Of a stretch of DNA of 5,130 nt, positions 1-4,527 are shown piece after piece. A program made the translations under genes and the position numbers. The notes under the pieces were generated by a model. That model saw only the letters and a program-made list of their open reading frames with translations, was not told the origin of the DNA and made no database searches. Source of the stretch: Burkholderiales bacterium (GTDB taxonomy: Bacteria; Pseudomonadota; Gammaproteobacteria; Burkholderiales; Burkholderiaceae); the NCBI GenBank assembly GCA_947447845.1, contig CANFNO010000261.1:1-5130 (forward strand). Direction: 5' to 3'. The stretch's first letter is position 1. Each line of letters opens with the position of its first letter.

Positions 1-300
1 CAGGTGTCGCTGTCACCGGAGATCGTCCTGACCAAAACCATCGTGCGTGCAGGCAAAGGCGCGACGGTGGCCAACATCGCGCAGAAGTACAAGGTGACTG
101 CGGCCAACGTGGCCCAATGGAATGATGTCAGTGCCTCAGCAAGTTTCAAGAACAAGCAGGCAGTGATCCTGTTTCTTCCGCGCAGTCAGGCCCGAAAGTC
201 AGCCTCACAAGCAAACAACGACAAACCGACACGTGCAGTTGAAGTGGTCAAGCCAGCCAAAACGGCGGCCCCCGAGCACAAAAAACACAAAAAGAGCTGA
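1..300 (+). CDS. LysM-domain protein, C-terminal fragment; probable MltD-type membrane-bound lytic murein transglycosylase (5' end outside window)
   Basis: The frame is open from the first base and ends at TGA 298-300, so this is the last 99 residues of a gene that begins to the left of the window. The GTG at position 4 is not a credible start, because it has no ribosome binding site and falls just before a domain. Visible residues about 13-60 read as a LysM module: a beta strand (TIVRAGKGATV), a helix (NIAQKYKV), then the typical 'VAQWND' turn and a final 'VILFLP' strand. LysM modules bind the GlcNAc backbone of peptidoglycan. The last 40 residues are Ala/Lys-rich and end in a run of Lys and His, a disordered basic tail. 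In Comamonadaceae this kind of LysM tail closes MltD-like periplasmic or outer-membrane enzymes that cut murein to 1,6-anhydro products. The catalytic SLT domain is not in the window, so the enzyme assignment is inference; the LysM call is firmer. Confidence 0.62.
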   Translation, partial: QVSLSPEIVLTKTIVRAGKGATVANIAQKYKVTAANVAQWNDVSASASFKNKQAVILFLPRSQARKSASQANNDKPTRAVEVVKPAKTAAPEHKKHKKS

Positions 301-345
301 CACCAAACCGCTGCCCTGGAGGGCAACCGGGGAGCCATGGGCTCC
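301..345. terminator. Convergent intergenic gap with two small hairpins, possible bidirectional transcript end
   Basis: This gap separates the LysM gene (ending at 300) from the MAPEG gene (whose stop codon starts at 347 on the minus strand). It holds a 4-bp stem GCCC/GGGC at 313-324 with loop TGGA, and a 6-bp stem GGAGCC/GGCTCC at 331-345 with a three-base loop that reaches into the MAPEG stop codon. Neither stem is followed by a T-run on either strand, so they are not classical intrinsic terminators. They may mark 3' ends or work with Rho. Low certainty. Confidence 0.3.
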
Positions 346-758
346 TAGCGATAGCCGGTGAAAAGAATCGCGACGTTAACCGCGAAGGCGGCCACCCACA
401 CCGGCGTTCGCACTTTGGGCTGATCGGTCAGGTACATCAAGATGTAGACCAGGCGCAGCACGACAAACAGAAACGCGAGAATATCCAGCCGCCCCTGGTG
501 TGCGCCCAACTGGTGGGCGATGATCACGGCCCCGATAAAAAACGGCAGGGCTTCAAAACTGTTGGCCTGGGCGGCATTGGCGCGTGCGCGCCAATCGGTC
601 TGATTGCCCAACCATGCACGCGGGTTGGCGTTGTCAAATCCACCCTGCTTGCGCGGCGTGGTGAACATGCCCCATTTGGCGATGCCGGCGCAGACTATCG
701 GCAGCAGCGCCACCACCAACACACACCAATAGGCCAACGTGAAATGCGCGTAGGGCAT
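345..758 (-). CDS. MAPEG family integral membrane protein
   Basis: This 137-residue protein has the length and layout of the small bacterial MAPEG proteins (membrane-associated proteins in eicosanoid and glutathione metabolism). Four hydrophobic segments are visible, at about residues 9-28, 69-85, 91-110 and 119-135. Between the first two lies a polar loop with DNANPR (42-47) and then NSFEALPFF (66-74), the family hallmark at the start of the second helix. Arg102 and Tyr105 in helix 3 fit the conserved R-x-x-Y pattern. Eukaryotic members bind glutathione and act as transferases, isomerases or peroxidases; the substrate of bacterial ones like this is generally unknown, so no reaction is claimed. 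The ATG at 756-758 lies 24 bases after recR and is preceded by a weak GGA-containing ribosome site, so it is probably the last gene of the dnaX unit. No functional tie to DNA repair is evident. Confidence 0.85.
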   Translation of the reverse strand: MPYAHFTLAYWCVLVVALLPIVCAGIAKWGMFTTPRKQGGFDNANPRAWLGNQTDWRARANAAQANSFEALPFFIGAVIIAHQLGAHQGRLDILAFLFVVLRLVYILMYLTDQPKVRTPVWVAAFAVNVAILFTGYR

Positions 759-782
759 GGGCTTCCAACCTTTGCGAAATAA

Positions 783-1373
783 TTAGCGCCGATCAACCAG
801 CGCGTGGGCAATGGTGCCCAGATCAACATATTCAAGCTCGCTGCCCACGGGCACCCCGCGCGCCAGGCGCGTCGGTTTCAAACCGCGGGCCTTCAGTCCT
901 TCACTGATTACATGGGCCGTAGCCTCACCCTCAGCGGTGAAGTTGGTGGCCAGGATGACCTCTTGCACCACACCGTCAAAGGCCCGCTCAAACAACTTCT
1001 TCAAGCCCAACTCATTGGGGCCTATGCCATCTAGCGGACTGAGCTTGCCCATCAGCACAAAGTACAGGCCCTTGTAAGCACCCGTGCGCTCCAGAGCCGA
1101 CTGGTCGGCCGGTGTCTCCACGACACATAGTTGGGTATGGTCCCGTTTCTGGTCCAGACACGTGGCGCAGACGGAGTGCTCTGTAAAGGTGTGACAAAGC
1201 TCGCAGTGCCGTGTCAGATTGCAAGCATCCTGCAGGGCGCGTGCCAGCAATTGCGCGGCGGCCCGGTCATGCTGGAGCAAATGAAACGCCATGCGCTGCG
1301 CTGATTTCACGCCCACGCCAGGCAGGCGCTTCAGGGCCTGAATCAGCGCGTCTAGCGAATGGGCGTCGGACAT
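783..1373 (-). CDS. recR: Recombination mediator protein RecR
   Basis: RecR acts with RecO (and RecF) to load RecA onto SSB-coated single-stranded DNA at gaps, in the cytoplasm. The 196-residue length is normal for the family. Domains in order: a helix-hairpin-helix ([17 protein letters not shown], about 17-33) that helps form the DNA-encircling ring; a zinc finger with Cys57, Cys60, Cys69 and Cys72; a Toprim domain starting at VVETPAD (84-90, with Glu86) and continuing to AEGEATA (147-153); and the conserved C-terminal stretch [22 protein letters not shown]. All key residues are present, so it appears intact. It starts 19 bases after the ybaB stop. The ATG at 1371-1373 has no evident Shine-Dalgarno sequence (GCACTACCGCACTGC precedes it) and no alternative ATG or GTG lies upstream in frame, so translation may depend on coupling to ybaB. 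ybaB-recR adjacency behind dnaX is a classic bacterial arrangement. Confidence 0.97.
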   Translation of the reverse strand: MSDAHSLDALIQALKRLPGVGVKSAQRMAFHLLQHDRAAAQLLARALQDACNLTRHCELCHTFTEHSVCATCLDQKRDHTQLCVVETPADQSALERTGAYKGLYFVLMGKLSPLDGIGPNELGLKKLFERAFDGVVQEVILATNFTAEGEATAHVISEGLKARGLKPTRLARGVPVGSELEYVDLGTIAHALVDRR

Positions 1374-1392
1374 GCAGTGCGGTAGTGCGAAA

Positions 1393-1725
1393 TCAGAACG
1401 GGAACTTCATGCCGCCCGGAAGTCCGGGCATGCCGGCCGTGATCTTGCCCATCTTTTCGGTGGAAGTTTCTTCGGCTTTGCGCACGGCAGCATTGAATGC
1501 GGCGGCTACCAAGTCTTCCAGCATGTCCTTGTCTTCGGCCAGCAGACTGGGGTCAATCACCACCCGTTTGACTTCGTGCTTGCAGGTCATGGTGACCTTG
1601 ACCAAGCCCGCACCGGACTCGGCGCTCACTTCGATATTGCCCAACTCGTCTTGGGCTTTTTTCATGTTTTCCTGCATCGTCTGCGCTTGCTTCATGAGGC
1701 CGGCGAGTTGTCCTTTATTGAACAT
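1393..1725 (-). CDS. ybaB: YbaB/EbfC family nucleoid-associated protein
   Basis: This is a small (110-residue) DNA-binding protein of the YbaB/EbfC family, which forms tweezer-shaped dimers and binds DNA with little sequence preference. The sequence begins [27 protein letters not shown] as one long helix (about 5-28), then a beta sheet ([20 protein letters not shown], about 31-50), the VVIDPSLL motif (55-62), a second long helix rich in Glu and Ala (64-92), and the typical flexible Gly/Met/Pro tail ending [12 protein letters not shown]. It is full length. The ATG at 1723-1725 is preceded by a good AAGGA about five bases away, the clearest ribosome site in the unit. It lies 27 bases after dnaX and 19 before recR, so all three are almost certainly cotranscribed. 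Members of the family have been tied to nucleoid structure, gene regulation and RecFOR-linked repair; the exact role here is not shown by sequence. Confidence 0.95.
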   Translation of the reverse strand: MFNKGQLAGLMKQAQTMQENMKKAQDELGNIEVSAESGAGLVKVTMTCKHEVKRVVIDPSLLAEDKDMLEDLVAAAFNAAVRKAEETSTEKMGKITAGMPGLPGGMKFPF

Positions 1726-1752
1726 GGTTTTCCTTCAATGGTTTCAAAAAAA

Positions 1753-3735
1753 TTAGAGCGGCTTGAGCGAGCCGGGCACGATTTTCGCGCCAAAGTCCCG
1801 CATCATCGTCTGCACGAATGGGTCGTCCAGAATTATCTTTTCGGCAGCGCGCTGCTTCTCTTCGGAAGCCGCCAAATTACGCCGCGCCGGGCAGTCGGTA
1901 ACCCGGCCAATTTCCACCGCCAGCGTTATGTCAAAGCCGGCATTGCGCAGTGCAGCGGTCAGACGCTCACGCGAACCAGGCTGGTTAAGCGTCTCGCGCT
2001 CCACCCGCAACAACCATTGATCGGTATCGCGCGCCACCAGTTGCGACTGCAGGGCGAGTTCGCGCACGATCGCAGTAATCGTCTCTGCAGCCACCAGTTG
2101 CTGCACCGTGGCAAACCAGAAGTCGCCCTCCTCGTCTGGAATCAGCACCGGCGCTTTAGGGCTAAGGGCCATGTCAACGCGCGACTCGGCCTGTTGACGT
2201 ACCGGCATGGCCAATACCTTGGTCAATGAAGGCGCCAGTCGCAGCGGCTCCAATGCAGGCACGTCTTCTTCGTCCACCGGTTGTTCTGCATGGGGAGAAC
2301 TATCCAGCACGCTCAGCATTTGCCCTGCCGGCAATTCGCCAGCAGGTGCCACCGGCACGGGCGGCGGCGCTTCTACGCGGGGCAGCACAGACGCTGCAAG
2401 TGGTGCATCAGCAGCATGATCATCCTCCCAAGGCTGCACAGCGCGTGGTTTGGGTGTCACAGCCTGCTCAACGGTATGGGGCCGCTCCGGTTGTATGCCT
2501 AGCACGCTCACAGGGGCCACAGGGGACGCTGCAATAGTCGCAGCTTTCGGCGGGTTGACGGCGGGTTTAGGTGCAGGCAACACGCCTGCAACCACAACCT
2601 CCGGTTCAGCGCGCGTTAGAGTTTTTTTTTCAGCCGACGGCTTGAAAGCCAGAAGGCGCAGCAACACCATGGTGAGCGCGGCGTACTCGTCAGGCGCCAA
2701 ACCTAAGTCGGCACGTCCATGCAGACAAATGCTGTACAGCAATTGTGTTTCGTCTACCGGCAACAGATGAGCCATGCGAGCGACGTCCGCTGCTTCCGGG
2801 TCTGATTCGTCTCCGGGCACCGGGCCCGCGGCTTGCAGCACGGCCATGCGTTGCAGCACGGTGGACATTTCTTCTAGCGTAGATGCAGCGCTCAGTCCAT
2901 TCAGTCGCAAGGTCTCGGAGGTTTCAACCACTTGCTTGCCGTCGCCATTGGCCAAGGCTTCAATCAGTCGAAACACATAGCTTCGGTCCACACTGCCCAA
3001 CATCTGTCGCACGGTAGCTTCCTGTAGCTGACCCGAGCCGAAGGCAATAGCCTGGTCAGTCAGGCTGAGCGCGTCGCGCATGGAACCGCGCGCTGCACGT
3101 GCCAGCAGACGCAAAGCCTGGACCTCGGCGCTGACGTTTTCCAGTTGCAATACATGCACCAGATGCTCACGAATCGTCTCTGGCGCCATAGGGCGCAGAT
3201 TGAACTGCAGACAACGTGACAGCACGGTCACCGGCACCTTTTGCGGGTCGGTTGTGGCCAGTACAAACTTCAGATATTCCGGTGGCTCTTCCAGCGTTTT
3301 CAACATGGCGTTGAAGGCCGTGTTGGTCAGCATATGCACTTCGTCGATCATGAAGACTTTGAAACGCCCTTGCACCGGTTTGTAAACCGCTTGCTCGAGA
3401 AGCGCCTGCACCTCGTCCACACCACGGTTCGACGCGGCATCCAACTCGGTGTAATCGACAAATCGGCCGCTGTCGATATCGGTACATGCCTGGCACACAC
3501 CACACGGCGTGGCAGTAATGCCACCCGTGCCGTCCACACCCTGGCAGTTGAGGGACTTGGCCAAAATGCGCGACACCGTGGTCTTGCCCACGCCACGCGT
3601 GCCTGTGAACAGATATGCATGGTGCAGGCGTTGCGTGGTGAGCGCATTGCTGAGGGCCTGCACCACGTGGTCCTGCCCCACCATTTCGGTGAAATTGCGA
3701 GGACGGTACTTGCGGGCGAGCACGAGGTAAGACAT
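1753..3735 (-). CDS. dnaX: DNA polymerase III subunit tau (and probably gamma)
   Basis: DnaX is the ATPase motor of the clamp-loader that places the beta sliding clamp on primed DNA; the full-length tau form also holds polymerase cores and the DnaB helicase together. The 660-residue product has, in order, an AAA+ module with Walker A GTRGVGKTT (45-53), a zinc site of Cys64, Cys78, Cys81 and Cys84, Walker B with DEVH (131-134), the SRC arginine-finger motif (173-175) and sensor 2 GSMRDA with Arg220. Helical domain III follows, to about 365. After that comes a Pro/Ala-rich linker (about 375-530), then the C-terminal domain (about 540-660, from DFWFATV to the end) that contacts the polymerase alpha subunit. 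An A9 run at codons 369-372 marks the domain III/linker border and should also yield a gamma form of about 372-376 residues. The start MSYLVLARKYRPRNF is canonical for the family. No Shine-Dalgarno sequence precedes it; see the promoter entry. Confidence 0.97.
   Translation of the reverse strand: MSYLVLARKYRPRNFTEMVGQDHVVQALSNALTTQRLHHAYLFTGTRGVGKTTVSRILAKSLNCQGVDGTGGITATPCGVCQACTDIDSGRFVDYTELDAASNRGVDEVQALLEQAVYKPVQGRFKVFMIDEVHMLTNTAFNAMLKTLEEPPEYLKFVLATTDPQKVPVTVLSRCLQFNLRPMAPETIREHLVHVLQLENVSAEVQALRLLARAARGSMRDALSLTDQAIAFGSGQLQEATVRQMLGSVDRSYVFRLIEALANGDGKQVVETSETLRLNGLSAASTLEEMSTVLQRMAVLQAAGPVPGDESDPEAADVARMAHLLPVDETQLLYSICLHGRADLGLAPDEYAALTMVLLRLLAFKPSAEKKTLTRAEPEVVVAGVLPAPKPAVNPPKAATIAASPVAPVSVLGIQPERPHTVEQAVTPKPRAVQPWEDDHAADAPLAASVLPRVEAPPPVPVAPAGELPAGQMLSVLDSSPHAEQPVDEEDVPALEPLRLAPSLTKVLAMPVRQQAESRVDMALSPKAPVLIPDEEGDFWFATVQQLVAAETITAIVRELALQSQLVARDTDQWLLRVERETLNQPGSRERLTAALRNAGFDITLAVEIGRVTDCPARRNLAASEEKQRAAEKIILDDPFVQTMMRDFGAKIVPGSLKPL
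2572..2590 (-). other. Stem-loop inside dnaX, 31 bases downstream of the A9 run
   Basis: A perfect 7-bp inverted repeat, TGCAGGC/GCCTGCA with loop GTGTT on the coding strand, lies in the start of the linker-coding region. It would form in the mRNA. It is too far from the slippery run to act as a standard ribosomal frameshift stimulator (usually about 5-9 bases). It also lacks a T-run, so it is not a terminator. It may be incidental. Confidence 0.4.
2606..2631 (-). promoter_or_regulatory. A9 slippage site in dnaX, predicted to make the short gamma subunit
   Basis: The coding strand reads GAA AAA AAA ACT CTA (Glu369 Lys370 Lys371 Thr372 Leu373), with nine consecutive A at 2630-2622. If one A is gained, or the ribosome slips back one base, the reading becomes AAC TCT AAC GCG CGC TGA and stops at 2608-2606, giving a 376-residue product. 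If one A is lost, the reading is CTC TAA, stopping at 2618-2616 with 372 residues. Both products keep the complete clamp-loader part (domains I-III) and lose the helicase- and polymerase-binding part, as gamma does. Thermus dnaX uses such an A9 run by transcriptional slippage; E. coli uses A AAA AAG with ribosomal frameshifting. No Shine-Dalgarno-like stimulator or close strong stem-loop is visible, which favours RNA polymerase slippage. The sequence is seen directly; the outcome is inferred. Confidence 0.75.
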
Positions 3736-3741
3736 GGCTTG

Positions 3742-3770
3742 ATTCTACGGGCTCGGACTTCACTCAAATA
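3742..3770 (-). promoter_or_regulatory. Candidate dnaX promoter, compatible with a leaderless mRNA
   Basis: On the minus strand TAGAAT (3747-3742) matches five of six bases of a sigma-70 -10 element. The hexamer 17 bases upstream, TATTTG (3770-3765), is a poor -35. The expected start of transcription, seven bases past the -10, is 3735, which is the A of the dnaX ATG. The 20 bases before the ATG hold no GGAG or AAGG. Together these suggest transcription and translation begin at the same base. The alternative is a promoter further upstream within or beyond ffs. Confidence 0.4.
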
Positions 3771-3788
3771 CTGGCTGTCGGCTCAGAC

Positions 3789-3794
3789 TACAAT
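3789..3794 (+). promoter_or_regulatory. Candidate -10 element of the 4.5S RNA gene
   Basis: TACAAT matches five of six bases of the sigma-70 -10 consensus and would start transcription at about 3801-3802, at the base of the SRP RNA stem. I see no good -35 at 16-18 bases upstream (AAATAC at 17), so the assignment is tentative. If the RNA has a processed 5' leader, as in E. coli, the true promoter lies further left. Confidence 0.4.
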
Positions 3795-3801
3795 AGAGGT
3801 T

Positions 3802-3900
3802 GACGGGCCTCCTCGCATGGTAAAGCGGCCAACCGGGTCAGGTGGGGAACCAAGCAGCCCTAACTGTGGAGCCAGTGCCGAGGTAAGGCTCGTCAACCTC
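3802..3900 (+). ncRNA. ffs: 4.5S RNA, RNA component of the bacterial signal recognition particle
   Basis: This RNA binds Ffh through its apical domain and, with FtsY, brings ribosomes making membrane proteins to the translocon. The apical domain is clear: GGGTCAGG (3835-3842), a TGG stem side, GGAA tetraloop (3846-3849), CC, then AAGCAGCCC (3852-3860). This matches the E. coli core GGTCAGGTCC-GGAA-GGAAGCAGCC, with the CC/GG pairs beside the tetraloop swapped to GG/CC, a compensatory change expected of a real RNA. The two ends close a long hairpin: TGACG (3801-3805) pairs with CGTCA (3891-3895), GGCCT pairs with AGGCT, and CCTCG (3811-3815) pairs with CGAGG (3879-3883). Length near 100 nt fits the small bacterial SRP RNA. 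Pairing continues outward as GAGGT/ACCTC to 3796 and 3900, so the mature 5' end could be a few bases to the left. It is divergent from dnaX. Confidence 0.93.
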
Positions 3901-3907
3901 ATTTTTT
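3891..3907 (+). terminator. U-tract ending the 4.5S RNA transcript
   Basis: The 3' arm of the SRP RNA stem (CGTCAACCTC, 3891-3900) is followed by A and six T (3902-3907). A long stem directly before a U-run can act as an intrinsic terminator, so the RNA's own closing helix probably ends transcription. The stem is long and interrupted, which makes it an atypical terminator. Confidence 0.45.
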
Positions 3908-3953
3908 GATTGCAACGATCGTCCTACACGAACGGGCGTCACCTGCAATCAAA
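3905..3953. repeat. 10-bp perfect inverted repeat between ffs and the convergent gene
   Basis: TTTGATTGCA (3905-3914) and TGCAATCAAA (3944-3953) are exact reverse complements, 29 bases apart. The left arm takes in the end of the ffs T-run; the right arm covers the TGA stop (3951-3949) of the minus-strand gene. Neither strand has a T-run after the second arm, so it is not a normal intrinsic terminator. It could fold the 3' end of the minus-strand mRNA or bind a dimeric protein. Confidence 0.5.
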
Positions 3954-4419
3954 GGCCTTTTTCCTTTACGAAAACGACCACTGCGGAAAGTAGCAGGATA
4001 AAGATCCATACCGCGCGGGAATTTCGGTCCAGAAAACTAATCGCCCGACTTTCCAGATCCATCTTCTTTTCGGAATGGCTGTCTTTAAAAAAGTCGTACA
4101 ACTTTTTGCTTGTAGTCACGGGGCGGTTGCGATTCTCCGTCTCACCCCAACCCGATTTCTCCAGATTCAAAAAGTCGGTTGCTGACGCGGGGGCGGCATC
4201 CGTTGGCGCCCGGCCTTCCAGCACATTTATTTTGCGCTGTGCATCAGCTAGTTCAAACTCCAAAGCTAGTGCGCGCTGAACCAAAAGGTAGCTCGCGTTA
4301 GGCTGTCGGCTCAAAGCACTGCTAATCAACGTATTGGCGGCCTCATCGCCAGGGGTGGTACGGGTCTCTACCAGCTTGCGCAAAAAAGGCATCAAAAGGT
4401 CGCGTTCGCTTTCAGTCAT
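3949..4419 (-). CDS. DUF2076-like protein with a C-terminal membrane anchor, function unknown
   Basis: Using the ATG at 4417-4419 gives 156 residues. This start has GGAG six bases upstream and begins MTESERDLL, like the start of DUF2076 proteins; the GTG at 4452 that would add 11 residues lies within the likely promoter. Residues 1-69 follow the DUF2076 N-terminal pattern: a short helix, an 'EAANTLISSALSRQPNASYLLVQRALALE' type region (26-54) and a helix with coiled-coil character to VLEG (66-69). The middle (70-135) is polar, with TDFLNLEKSGWGE (81-93) and several charged residues. A single hydrophobic segment (about 136-151) precedes a KEKGL end, so it looks like a tail-anchored protein with its bulk on the cytoplasmic side. 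The usual glycine- and proline-rich second half of DUF2076 proteins is missing. No catalytic motif is visible and no role is claimed. It follows the phospholipase gene on the same strand but has its own promoter candidate. Confidence 0.72.
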   Translation of the reverse strand: MTESERDLLMPFLRKLVETRTTPGDEAANTLISSALSRQPNASYLLVQRALALEFELADAQRKINVLEGRAPTDAAPASATDFLNLEKSGWGETENRNRPVTTSKKLYDFFKDSHSEKKMDLESRAISFLDRNSRAVWIFILLLSAVVVFVKEKGL

Positions 4420-4435
4420 AAGGTGCTCCAGATGC

Positions 4436-4465
4436 ATTAAACAAATGGACACTTTATAACGTCAA
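4436..4465 (-). promoter_or_regulatory. Candidate sigma-70 promoter of the DUF2076-like gene
   Basis: On the minus strand TTGACG (4465-4460, five of six) and TTTAAT (4441-4436, five of six) are separated by 18 bases. The predicted start is near 4429, just upstream of the GGAG that serves the ATG at 4419. An overlapping TATAAA (4458-4453) is a second possible -10, but without a good -35. Either reading places the GTG at 4452 in or before the promoter. Confidence 0.45.
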
Positions 4466-4527
4466 TCCAGCCTGACACCTAGAAAAAGATTCAAATCGAA
4501 GAAAACCAAAGAATGCTTTGCGCCCAA

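Noticed and set aside
1372..2229. Long plus-strand open frame (285 codons) across ybaB and the 3' end of dnaX
   Set aside because: It is antisense to two clear conserved genes, its product is rich in His, Arg and Gln with no recognisable domain, and it has no convincing ribosome site; it arises from codon bias of the minus-strand genes.
3348..3767. Other-frame minus-strand reading frames overlapping the start of dnaX
   Set aside because: They are alternate-frame shadows of the AAA+ coding region, with arginine- and cysteine-rich low-complexity products.
3241..3909. Plus-strand open frame (222 codons) across the 5' end of dnaX and through the 4.5S RNA
   Set aside because: It is antisense to the Walker A region of dnaX and runs through a structured RNA gene; the product resembles no family I know.
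4450..4452. GTG as the start of the DUF2076-like gene
   Set aside because: It has no ribosome site and overlaps the candidate promoter; the ATG at 4419 is better supported.
4507..4520. Hairpin CAAAG-CATT-CTTTG followed by GTTTTC after the phospholipase gene on the minus strand
   Set aside because: The stem is only 5 bp and AT-rich and the T-run is short and broken, so I do not call it a terminator.
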